Below, piece by piece: positions 14,083 through 20,232 of a stretch of 20,232 nucleotides of DNA. The notes beneath the pieces are model-generated. The model saw nothing but the letters and a program-made list of their open reading frames with translations. It was not told the origin of the DNA and did no database searches. A program made the position numbers and the translations under genes. The stretch is from an uncultured Eubacteriales bacterium. GTDB lineage: Bacteria; Bacillota; Clostridia; Oscillospirales; Oscillospiraceae. The first letter of the stretch is position 1, and each line of letters opens with the position of its first letter. The stretch lies in NCBI GenBank assembly GCA_900540545.1, contig UQGJ01000046.1, positions 1-20,232 of the forward strand. The letters run 5' to 3'.

Positions 14083-14946
14083 ATGGCCCCGAAGAAGATC
14101 GCCCTGCTCACCGACTCCTGCGCCGACCTGGACCCGGTGGTGGCGGAGGAAAACCGCATCCACGTGGTCCCCTTGCGCATCCGCTGCGCCGACGGGGAAT
14201 ATTCCGACGGGGTGGACATCCACGCCGCCGATATTTATGCCCGCCTCCGGGCCGGGGAGCTGCCCAAGACCTCCCTCCCGGCGGGGGAGGACATCCAGGC
14301 CGCCTTCGACCGCATCAAGGGCCAGGGCTACGACGGCTGCATCGCCGTGATGCTCTCCGGCGGCCTGTCGGGCACCTATAACATGACCCGCATCCTGGCC
14401 GAGGAGCGCAAGGACCTGGAGATCAAGGTCTACGACTCGGTGAGCGGTTCCCTGGGCATCGGCATCACCATGCTCCAGCTGGCCGAGGACATCCGGGCCG
14501 GGGCCTCCTGGCGGGAGCTGACCCACAAACGGGTCCCCCAGCTCATCAAGAACACCTTCCCCTTCTTCTCGGTGGACACCCTGGAATATCTGGTGAAGGG
14601 CGGGCGCATCGGCAAGGTGACGGCCATGGCGGGGACCATGCTTCAAATCAAGCCCATGATCACCTTCGCCCCCGACGGCCAGCTCCAGTCCATCGCCAAG
14701 GTCCGGGGCCGGAAGCAGGTCATGGACAAGCTGGTGGACCTGACCGTGAAGTCCTGCGGCGGCCATAAGAAGTACAATCTGGCCGTGGCCAACGGCGGGG
14801 CGGAGGAGGAGATGGTCCTCCTCAAGGAAAAGCTGAAGGCCGCCCTGCCCAACTACGACCACATCTGGGAGGGCCGCCTGGACGGCACCCTGAGCGTGTA
14901 TATCGGCGACGGCGTCCTGGGCGCAGGGGTCCAGGTGCTGGATTAA
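14083..14946 (+). CDS. DegV family fatty-acid-binding protein (FakB-like)
   Basis: Two-domain DegV protein of 287 residues, the usual length. DegV/FakB proteins bind a fatty acid and present its carboxyl group to the kinase FakA for phosphorylation, feeding exogenous fatty acids into phospholipid synthesis at the membrane. Family landmarks are ALLTDSCADL at the N-terminus (Thr10/Asp11/Ser12), MLSGGLSGTYN (about 88-98), SVSGSLGIG, DTLEYLVKGGRIGKV and ITFAPDGQLQ. GGAG lies eight bases before ATG 14083. No fakA is in this window. It is driven by a full-consensus promoter that overlaps the TetR operator and ends at its own hairpin, so it appears to be monocistronic. Confidence 0.92.
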   Translation: MAPKKIALLTDSCADLDPVVAEENRIHVVPLRIRCADGEYSDGVDIHAADIYARLRAGELPKTSLPAGEDIQAAFDRIKGQGYDGCIAVMLSGGLSGTYNMTRILAEERKDLEIKVYDSVSGSLGIGITMLQLAEDIRAGASWRELTHKRVPQLIKNTFPFFSVDTLEYLVKGGRIGKVTAMAGTMLQIKPMITFAPDGQLQSIAKVRGRKQVMDKLVDLTVKSCGGHKKYNLAVANGGAEEEMVLLKEKLKAALPNYDHIWEGRLDGTLSVYIGDGVLGAGVQVLD

Positions 14947-14960
14947 AATCAGAACAAGAA

Positions 14961-14990
14961 CGGGGCCCGATGCTGCTGCATCGGGCCCCG
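14961..14990. terminator. Terminator between degV and the metallopeptidase gene
   Basis: Perfect 13-bp GC-rich stem (14961-14973 with 14978-14990, loop TGCT) followed by CTTTATTA on the plus strand. It lies between convergent genes and can also terminate the minus-strand ABC/metallopeptidase transcript. Confidence 0.85.
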
Positions 14991-14998
14991 CTTTATTA

Positions 14999-16372
14999 TC
15001 AGGGGAGGCTTGAGATATAGCTCTGGAGCTGTGCGTCGAGCTCCCCGGTGGTCAGTCCGGTCAACCGCTCCAGCGCGGGCAGCACGGGGCCGTTCCCCAG
15101 ATTGCGGAGGTAGGACTTGAACTGGTCCAGGGACGAGGTGTTATACAGCATGGACCAGAAGCACAGGCCCATTCTCTGGGCAGTGGCCTGTTCTCCCTGG
15201 GCCTTGGACCAGGCGCGGGCCTGGGACAGAATGGAATCGACCCGCGGAAGGGAGAGCGGCTCCGCCCGTTTCAGGGAGGAGAATTCGGCAGGCGAAAAGG
15301 TCCACTGGTCCACTGGACCGTCGTAGTTGAACTCGGTATACAGGAAGGCGATCATCTTTGCGTTGGCTTCGTTGAGCCACATCTCGTTGGTGGCATTGCC
15401 GTTCACTTCGTTGAAGAAGCAGTGGTTCATCTCATGGATGAATTCCGCCAGGTTGTTGCCGCCGTCGTCGTTGTTCTCCTCCAGCCAAATCAGGGTGATG
15501 TGATGCTTTGCCCGCAGGTCCCCCTCCTGTTGGCCCTGGGCATCCGCCTCGGCAATGAGATGGGGTTCGGCCCGGGCCTGGACGCCGTATAGGTCGGAGA
15601 GCATCAGATATACCTTGTCCCCGTGGGGCTTCAAAAGCTCCAGACAGGCCTCGGCCTCAGGGGTGTCCGGGTAGTAAAGGTCAAAGTATCGGAAGGAGTA
15701 TTTCAAAAGGCCGTTCCGCTTCCCGTTGTCCTGCTGGCGGAAGGCGGTGACCTCCGGGGCGGGGAGGATGTCCTCCGCCAGCGCGGACAGATACTCCGGC
15801 GTGTAGGGGTTTTCAACCCTCTCCTGCCCCCGAAGCGCGCCGAACTGGTTATCCTCGGCATAGCCGAAGTCCCGGCTCAGGACCACCGCGTCCTCCCCTG
15901 ACACATATTTGCAGCCGAAATCCAGAAGGCGTGCCAGGTCCCGCAGCTTGAAGTAGTTGTTGTCGCCAATCATATAGGCCGTCAGCTCATCCCGGCCGAC
16001 CAGCTCGTCATCCACCCACAGTTCCATGGTGGAAGGCACGGCCTCGGCGGGGGATAGATCACTGCTGGTGCTGACCTGGGTGCCGTCATATTCCTGATTG
16101 GAGTGAAGGTACATGGCGTTGGGCCGGTCCGGACTCCAGGTGACCCCAAACCCGATGGCCTGGGCCACGTCCCGCAGCTTGGCGTAGTTGTTGCCGTCGA
16201 TGGCATACAGGGGCAGGGCGCCGGGATAAGGGTCCCAGCGGTCCTGATAGCCCTCCCGGGCCAGATAGACGGTCTGATGGGTGGGCTGCGCCGTGACTGT
16301 CCCGGCGGCAAGGGCGGGGATGCCGCCCACACACAGGGCGCCAACCAGCAAGAGGGAACAGATTCGCTTCAT
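14999..16372 (-). CDS. Secreted HExxH metallopeptidase-like protein with two stalk repeats
   Basis: Predicted secreted protein of about 457 residues. A signal peptide (MKRICSLLL then a hydrophobic run to ALAA, about 1-23) is followed by two copies of a copper-amine-oxidase-N-like stalk motif: IDGNNYAKLRDVAQAIGF (58-75) and IGDNNYFKLRDLARLLDF (135-152). The C-terminal half has a zinc-site FIHEMNHCFF (His313, Glu314, His317) and a third-ligand candidate Glu335 in WLNEANAK, the gluzincin spacing. I recognise no specific family. The ATG at 16372 gives the cleanest signal peptide and has GGGGAGG 12 bases upstream; an in-frame ATG at 16393 overlaps the stop of the ATPase gene by one base (TAATG) and could be used by translational coupling. 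It is the last gene of the ABC operon; the hydrolysed substrate is unknown. Confidence 0.8.
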   Translation of the reverse strand: MKRICSLLLVGALCVGGIPALAAGTVTAQPTHQTVYLAREGYQDRWDPYPGALPLYAIDGNNYAKLRDVAQAIGFGVTWSPDRPNAMYLHSNQEYDGTQVSTSSDLSPAEAVPSTMELWVDDELVGRDELTAYMIGDNNYFKLRDLARLLDFGCKYVSGEDAVVLSRDFGYAEDNQFGALRGQERVENPYTPEYLSALAEDILPAPEVTAFRQQDNGKRNGLLKYSFRYFDLYYPDTPEAEACLELLKPHGDKVYLMLSDLYGVQARAEPHLIAEADAQGQQEGDLRAKHHITLIWLEENNDDGGNNLAEFIHEMNHCFFNEVNGNATNEMWLNEANAKMIAFLYTEFNYDGPVDQWTFSPAEFSSLKRAEPLSLPRVDSILSQARAWSKAQGEQATAQRMGLCFWSMLYNTSSLDQFKSYLRNLGNGPVLPALERLTGLTTGELDAQLQSYISSLP

Positions 16373-16392
16373 GATCCAGGCCATCCTCCCCA

Positions 16393-17187
16393 TTACGACA
16401 GCAGCATCTTGTCGTCCGCCTCGTCCGACCCGGAGACCTGCCCGAACATCTCCAGCAGGCCCTCCACGGTGAGCTTTTTCTTCTCCTCCCCGGCGATGTC
16501 CAGGGCCACCTTGCCCTCGTACATCATGATGAGGCGGTTGCCGTGGGCGATGGCGTCGCGCATGTTGTGGGTGATCATCAGGGTGGTCAGCCGGTCCCGG
16601 CTGACGATCTTCTCCGTGGTGTCCAGCACCTTGGCCGCCGTCTTGGGGTCCAGGGCGGCGGTGTGCTCGTCCAGGAGCAGCAGCTTGGGCTTTTTTAGCG
16701 TGGCCATCAGCAGGGTCAGGGCCTGCCGCTGGCCGCCGGAGAGCAGCCCCACCTTGGAGGTCAGCCGGTCCTCCAGCCCCAGGTCCAAAATTTTCAGCAG
16801 CTCCCGGTACTCCTCGCGCTCGGCCTTGGTGATGCCGATCCGCAGGCCCCGGCCCTGCCCCCGGCGGGCGGCCAGGGCCAGATTTTCCTCGATCTGCATG
16901 GTGGCGGCGGTGCCCATCATGGGGTCCTGGAACACCCGGCCCACAAAGGGGGCCCGCTTGTGTTCGGGCAGCTTGGTCACGTCGGTGCCGTCAATGACGA
17001 TGTGCCCCTCGTCCACGGGCCACACCCCGGCCACCGCGTTCAGCAGGGTGGACTTGCCCGCGCCGTTGCCGCCGATGACGGTGACGAAGTCGCCGTCGGC
17101 CAGGGTGAGGGAGGCGCCGTTCAGGGCCGTCTTTTCATTGACCGTCCCGGCGTTGAAGGTCTTGTGGATATTCTTGACCTCAAGCAT
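16393..17187 (-). CDS. ABC transporter ATP-binding protein (TrpZ-like)
   Basis: Cytoplasmic ATPase of 264 residues for the import system encoded by the two upstream genes. Walker A GGNGAGKST is at about 39-47, the Q-loop in RVFQDPMMGT, the signature LLSGGQRQALTLLM and Walker B KLLLLDEHTAALDPKT; HNMRD holds the switch histidine. The Walker B is followed by EHTAALD rather than the usual EPTSALD, a substitution also common in this TrpXYZ-like subgroup. It overlaps the permease gene by eight bases and its stop overlaps the possible 16393 start of the metallopeptidase gene by one base, so the three genes are tightly coupled. Confidence 0.92.
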   Translation of the reverse strand: MLEVKNIHKTFNAGTVNEKTALNGASLTLADGDFVTVIGGNGAGKSTLLNAVAGVWPVDEGHIVIDGTDVTKLPEHKRAPFVGRVFQDPMMGTAATMQIEENLALAARRGQGRGLRIGITKAEREEYRELLKILDLGLEDRLTSKVGLLSGGQRQALTLLMATLKKPKLLLLDEHTAALDPKTAAKVLDTTEKIVSRDRLTTLMITHNMRDAIAHGNRLIMMYEGKVALDIAGEEKKKLTVEGLLEMFGQVSGSDEADDKMLLS

Positions 17188-18103
17188 TCTTGACGCCCCC
17201 TTTCTTCACGGGCTTGGCGAAGTATTTGCCCTTCCAGTAGGGAATCGCCAGGAACACGGCCACGATGAGGGCGGTGATGAGCTTCATGTCGTCGCCCTTC
17301 AGCCCCAGCCAGATGACCAGCTGGTAGACGGCGTAGTAGATGATGGAGCCGATGGCGACGCTCAGCAGCTTCAGCGCGAAGTTGCGGAACACCTTGCCGA
17401 AAATGACCTCGCCGATGATAACGGCGGCCAGGCCGATGACGATGGCGCCCCGGCCCATGCTCACGTCGGCAAAGCCCTGGTACTGGGCCAGCAGGGCGGC
17501 GGACAGGGCCACCAAGCCGTTGGAGAGCATCAGGCCCAGCACCTTGGTGAAGTCGGTGTTGATGCCCTGGGCCCGGGCCATGTTGGGGTTGGACCCGGTG
17601 GCCCGGAGGGAGGAGCCCAGTTCCGTGCCGAAGAACCAGTACAGCACCGCGATGGTGACCACGACCAGGATGCCCACCACGAGGATGGGGTTCTCCAGCC
17701 CCAGGACCTTCACGTTCCGGGAGGAGACCAGCAGACGGTAGTTGTCGGCGTTGATGGGCTGGTTGGACTTGCCCATAATGCGCAGGTTCACGGAGTAGAG
17801 GGCCAGCTGGGTCAAAATGCCGGCCAGGATGGCGGGGATGCCGCAGGCGGTGTGGAACAGGCCCGTCACCAGCCCGGCGGCCATGCCGGACAGGAAGGCC
17901 AGCAGAAGGGCCACCGGGATGGGCATCCCGGCCATGGTCGCCATGATGAACACGGCACCGCCGGTGCACATGGTCCCGTCCACGGTCAGGTCGGCCACGT
18001 CCAAAATCTTGTATGTAATGAAAACACCGATGGCCATGATGCCCCAAATCAACCCCTGGGACACCGCGCCGGGCAGCGCGTTGAGCAAAACTGCGGGATT
18101 CAT
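17180..18103 (-). CDS. ABC transporter permease (TrpY-like, BPD_transp_2)
   Basis: Integral membrane protein of 307 residues with about eight or nine hydrophobic segments, for example LIWGIMAIGVFITYKIL at the N-terminus and ILVVVTIAVLYWFFG mid-protein. Family blocks are VADLTVDGTMCTGGAVF, ACGIPAILAGILTQLALYSV, GTELGSSLRATGSNPNMARA and ALLAQYQGFADVSMGRGAIV. The pattern belongs to the permease partners of ABC_sub_bind receptors. AAGGAGAG precedes the ATG at 18103 by five bases. It follows an intrinsic terminator, and no separate promoter is visible, so expression probably depends on read-through from the receptor gene. Confidence 0.92.
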   Translation of the reverse strand: MNPAVLLNALPGAVSQGLIWGIMAIGVFITYKILDVADLTVDGTMCTGGAVFIMATMAGMPIPVALLLAFLSGMAAGLVTGLFHTACGIPAILAGILTQLALYSVNLRIMGKSNQPINADNYRLLVSSRNVKVLGLENPILVVGILVVVTIAVLYWFFGTELGSSLRATGSNPNMARAQGINTDFTKVLGLMLSNGLVALSAALLAQYQGFADVSMGRGAIVIGLAAVIIGEVIFGKVFRNFALKLLSVAIGSIIYYAVYQLVIWLGLKGDDMKLITALIVAVFLAIPYWKGKYFAKPVKKGGVKNA

Positions 18104-18148
18104 AGTCTCTCCTTCTTCCTCAAGAGTATATACGTCAATAGTTTAGCA

Positions 18149-18188
18149 AAAAACAGCGAGAAAGGGAAGCCCCTTTCTCGCTGTTTTT
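18149..18188 (-). terminator. Strong intrinsic terminator/attenuator after the receptor gene
   Basis: Perfect 18-bp stem (18149-18166 with 18171-18188, loop AAGC). On the minus strand it is followed by TTTTTTGC. It lies 17 bases past the receptor stop and 45 bases before the permease start, inside the presumed operon. This is a full terminator by appearance, so only a fraction of transcripts should reach the permease, ATPase and metallopeptidase genes. Confidence 0.88.
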
Positions 18189-18205
18189 CAAATTGGACGA
18201 AGGAA

Positions 18206-19240
18206 TCAGCCCAGGTCGATGGCCTCGTAGCCCTCCGGGGCGGTCAGGCCCAGGTCGGCGCAGATGGCGGGGTTGTACTTGGGGGTGAACTGGGGAGCGT
18301 ACTCCACGGGCATATCCGCGATATTGCTCTCGCCGGTCAGAATCTTCACGGCCATCTTGCCGGTGGCCACGCCCAGGTCGTAGTAGCTGATGGACAGGGT
18401 GGCCACGCCGCAGCCCCGGGCGATGCCCTCCTCGCCGGCAATGACGGGGACCTTGGCGGGGCGGCAGATGTTGTCGATGATGCCGGTGTTGGCGGCCACG
18501 GTGTTGTCGGTGGGGACGTACAGCACGTCGTTGTTGGCGGCGGCGTTCTCCACCACGGCGGCCAAGTCGTTGGAGTCGGAGAAGGAGTACTGGGTGGCGG
18601 TGAGGCCCAGCTTCTCCAGCTCGGTCTTCACCACGTCCACCTGGTACTGGCTGTTGGGCTCGGCGGAGCAGTACAGCAGACCCACGGTGGATGCGTCGGG
18701 GAACCACTCCTTGACCATGGCGGCCTGCTGGTCCAGGGGGGCCAGGTCGGAGGTGCCGGACACGTTGCCGCCCACGGTGCCGTCAAAGCCCTCGATGCCC
18801 AGGGCCACGCCGTACTCGGTGACGGAGGTGCCCAGGATGGGGATGGAGGTGGTGGCGGCGGTGGCGGCCTGGAGGGCCGGGGTGGCGTTGGCCAAAATCA
18901 GGTCCACGTCGGCGGCCACGAACTGGCCGATGATGGTGGAGCACATGGGAATGTCGTTGGAGGCGTTCTGTTCGTCAAAGGTCACCTGACCGGGCAGGGC
19001 GGCCTCGATGGCGTCCCGGAAGCCCAGGGTAGCGGCGTCCAGGGCCTCGTGCTGGACCAACTGGCAGATGCCCACGGTGTAGGCCTCGGCGGCGGGGCTG
19101 CCGGGGTCGGCGGGGGTGGTGGCCTGGACCGGCTGGGTGGCGGGGGGCTGGGTCTCGGCGGGGCCGCCGGAGCAGGCGGCAAGGGACAGGGTCAGGGCGG
19201 CCGAGAGCGCCAGGGCCGTCACCTTGGATACTTGTTTCAT
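18206..19240 (-). CDS. ABC transporter substrate-binding lipoprotein (ABC_sub_bind, TrpX-like)
   Basis: Lipid-anchored receptor of 344 residues. The signal peptide ends in the lipobox SLAAC (Cys23), followed by a Pro/Thr/Ala-rich linker to about residue 50. The mature part shows the PF04392 pattern: YTVGICQLVQHEALDAATLG, LILANATPALQAA, PILGTSVTEY, VGLLYCSAEPNSQYQV, VLYVPTDNTVAANTG and YYDLGVATGKMAVKIL. Streptococcal TrpX of this family imports tryptophan/tyrosine; many clostridial members have unknown ligands. The ATG at 19240 is chosen because GGAGAGG lies nine bases upstream; in-frame ATGs at 19249 and 19258 fall in or before that site. It is expressed from a strong promoter at 19309-19336 and followed by a terminator. 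Confidence 0.93.
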   Translation of the reverse strand: MKQVSKVTALALSAALTLSLAACSGGPAETQPPATQPVQATTPADPGSPAAEAYTVGICQLVQHEALDAATLGFRDAIEAALPGQVTFDEQNASNDIPMCSTIIGQFVAADVDLILANATPALQAATAATTSIPILGTSVTEYGVALGIEGFDGTVGGNVSGTSDLAPLDQQAAMVKEWFPDASTVGLLYCSAEPNSQYQVDVVKTELEKLGLTATQYSFSDSNDLAAVVENAAANNDVLYVPTDNTVAANTGIIDNICRPAKVPVIAGEEGIARGCGVATLSISYYDLGVATGKMAVKILTGESNIADMPVEYAPQFTPKYNPAICADLGLTAPEGYEAIDLG

Positions 19241-19308
19241 TTCACTCATCCTCTCCATTGATACGGGCTTGATACTTTAGCGCTTTTAGGTGATAAAGCA
19301 TAGTCTGT

Positions 19309-19336
19309 ATTATAAACCTTCTTCCGCAAATGTCAA
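19309..19336 (-). promoter_or_regulatory. SigA-type promoter of the TrpXYZ-like operon
   Basis: On the minus strand TTGACA (19331-19336) and TATAAT (19309-19314) are separated by 16 bases. The predicted start is near 19302, giving a leader of about 60 bases. I looked for a T-box or leader-peptide attenuator in the leader, because TrpX relatives can be tryptophan-regulated, and saw none. Confidence 0.8.
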
Positions 19337-19379
19337 TGCTTAATTTTCCATGAAGATTTCGCGCCTGGACAGGTTCCAA

Positions 19380-19408
19380 TAGACTTTTTTGCCCTGCTAT
19401 GGTATCAT
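19380..19408 (+). promoter_or_regulatory. Possible promoter of the WecG/TagA glycosyltransferase gene
   Basis: TAGACT (19380-19385), 17-base spacer, TATCAT (19403-19408). The boxes are imperfect, but the spacing is ideal and this is the best match in the gap. The rest of the 180-base gap holds the divergent promoter and no gene. Confidence 0.45.
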
Positions 19409-19438
19409 AGACACAATCTGAAACTGGAGGCATGGGCC

Positions 19439-20161
19439 TTGAGAACGGATATTTTAGGGGTCGGGTTCGACGACCTGACCGTGGAAGAGGCGGCGGAGCG
19501 GGCCGCCGCGCTGCTGGCGGGGGAGGGGTTCCACTACGTGGTCACTCCCAACCCGGAGCTGGTGGACCGGGCGCGGAAGGAAAAACGCTTCCGGGACGCC
19601 CTCAACGGGGCCGATTTGGTCCTGCCCGACGGCATCGGCGTGGTCCACGCCGCCAAAATTCTGGGCCGCCCTCTGAAGGGCCGCTGTCCCGGCATCGACT
19701 TTGCCGCCGCCCTCATGGCGGACATGGCCCGGAAAAACCAGCGGCTGTACCTGCTGGGGGCCAAACCCGGCGTGGCCCAGCAGGCGGGGCGGAACCTGGA
19801 GGAGCGCTACCCCGGTCTCACCGTCTGCGGTACCCACGACGGCTACTTCCAGGAGGACGGGCCGGTGGTGGAGGAGATCAAAGCCGCTGCCCCCGACGTG
19901 GTATTCGTCTGCCTGGGGGCACCCAAGCAGGAGTATTGGATGATCCAAAACGGCCCCGCCACCGGGGCCAGGCTCATGGCGGGCCTGGGCGGCAGCCTGG
20001 ACGTGTTCGCCGGCGTGGTGGAGCGGGCCCCGGAGCGCTGGCAGAAGCTGGGCCTGGAGTGGCTCTACCGCTTGACCAAGGAGCCAAAGCGGATCGGACG
20101 TATGGCGAAGCTGCCGCTGTTTCTGGTGGCGGCTATGGGGGCTAAGGTCCGGGGGAAGTAG
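19439..20161 (+). CDS. WecG/TagA/CpsF-family glycosyltransferase (GT26)
   Basis: Membrane-associated cytoplasmic glycosyltransferase of 240 residues, typical for GT26. Members transfer N-acetylmannosamine(-uronic acid) or related sugars to undecaprenyl-linked GlcNAc for wall teichoic acid or envelope polysaccharide. Family landmarks: TPNPELVDRAR (Asn and Glu), ADLVLPDGIGVV with the likely catalytic Asp, LYLLGAKPGV, FVCLGAPKQEYW and GLGGSLDVFAG, then the basic C-terminal amphipathic tail EWLYRLTKEPKRIGRM, which contacts the membrane. The start is TTG at 19439 with GGAGG eight bases upstream. It stands alone between a divergent ABC operon and a hairpin, so the acceptor pathway is not shown by its neighbours here. 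Confidence 0.9.
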   Translation: MRTDILGVGFDDLTVEEAAERAAALLAGEGFHYVVTPNPELVDRARKEKRFRDALNGADLVLPDGIGVVHAAKILGRPLKGRCPGIDFAAALMADMARKNQRLYLLGAKPGVAQQAGRNLEERYPGLTVCGTHDGYFQEDGPVVEEIKAAAPDVVFVCLGAPKQEYWMIQNGPATGARLMAGLGGSLDVFAGVVERAPERWQKLGLEWLYRLTKEPKRIGRMAKLPLFLVAAMGAKVRGK

Positions 20162-20162
20162 T

Positions 20163-20181
20163 GGCAGGGACGGTCCCTGCC
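20163..20181 (+). terminator. Hairpin after the glycosyltransferase gene
   Basis: Perfect 8-bp stem (20163-20170 with 20174-20181) starting two bases after the stop codon. No T-run follows, so it is a weak terminator at best; the neighbouring repeat hairpin may add to it. Confidence 0.4.
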
Positions 20182-20188
20182 GGGGGGC

Positions 20189-20230
20189 GTTCCTTTCTCG
20201 TTTGAGAAAGGAACCGAAAGAAAACCAGGG
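20189..20230 (-). repeat. Dispersed repeat unit, right copy
   Basis: Hairpin of 11 bp (20189-20199 with 20204-20214, loop GTTT) followed by GAAAGAAAACCAGGG (20216-20230), the exact reverse complement of the core at 29-43. The hairpin stems of the two copies share the TCCTTTCT/TCCTCTTTCT theme but differ by small changes, as in a family of related intergenic repeats. Confidence 0.55.
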
Positions 20231-20232
20231 GG

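Noticed and set aside
13965..14219. N-terminal extension of the TetR frame beyond 13964
   Set aside because: It crosses both consensus promoters, the operator and the degV start, and has no TetR similarity.
16103..19261. A 1052-codon plus-strand open frame antisense to the TrpXYZ-like operon
   Set aside because: Its translation is low complexity (Gly, His, Gln, Val, Asp-rich) and mirrors the GC-biased third positions of the true minus-strand genes. It spans their promoter and terminators and has no family features.
19241..19302. Possible T-box or tryptophan attenuator in the TrpX-like leader
   Set aside because: The roughly 60-base leader is too short, no T-box sequence or Trp-codon leader peptide is visible, and no terminator lies before the start codon.
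29..20230. Inverted 15-base sequences at both ends as ends of a 20-kb transposon
   Set aside because: The enclosed genes include housekeeping murC and cca, there is no transposase or integrase, no target duplication is visible, and the window edges are arbitrary. A dispersed intergenic repeat is simpler.

Overview
The window is about 20 kb of GC-rich, gene-dense chromosome from a Gram-positive anaerobe. Three things fit a high-GC clostridial gut commensal of the Oscillospiraceae type (Flavonifractor/Lawsonibacter-like): lipobox lipoproteins combined with strong AGGAGG-type ribosome binding sites, near-consensus TTGACA/TATAAT promoters, and family content such as murC, DegV, ROK regulator, RbsABC and a TrpXYZ-like ABC system. 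The taxonomic placement is an inference from composition and gene content. I see no rRNA, tRNA, CRISPR array or insertion sequence.

Layout. (1) 1-1968: a dispersed repeat or hairpin block at the left edge, then a minus-strand pair murC and low-molecular-weight tyrosine phosphatase with an ATGA overlap. (2) 2062-3042: a CCA-adding type tRNA nucleotidyltransferase, divergent from murC. (3) 3051-13356: the centrepiece, a ROK regulator with its own promoter and terminator, followed by an ten-gene co-directional sugar operon. The operon encodes an RbsB-like lipoprotein, RbsA-like ATPase, RbsC-like permease, intracellular esterase, a shrunken esterase paralogue without a catalytic triad, PfkB kinase, ribulose/allulose-phosphate 3-epimerase, a 6-phospho-3-hexuloisomerase-like SIS protein, a DUF4432/aldose-1-epimerase-like protein and a D-lyxose/mannose isomerase-like cupin. 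It ends at a strong hairpin. (4) 13377-14990: TetR regulator and DegV (fatty-acid-binding) gene, transcribed from two consensus promoters that face each other across one palindromic operator. (5) 14999-19336: a minus-strand TrpXYZ-like ABC operon (lipoprotein, internal terminator, permease, ATPase), whose last gene overlaps a secreted HExxH metallopeptidase with two stalk repeats. (6) 19439-20161: a WecG/TagA-family glycosyltransferase, then a second copy of the left-edge repeat in the opposite orientation.

How the genes may work together. In the central operon a sugar or acylated sugar would enter through the Rbs-type importer, be de-esterified, mutarotated (DUF4432), isomerised aldose-to-ketose (lyxose isomerase), phosphorylated (PfkB) and rearranged at C3 and C2/C3 (epimerase and SIS protein) to a central sugar phosphate such as fructose 6-phosphate. 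The families are well supported. The ordered pathway and its substrate are inference, and I cannot match this exact gene set to a described pathway. It is the best candidate in the window for an undescribed system. The face-to-face TetR/DegV promoter switch is the clearest unusual regulatory structure.
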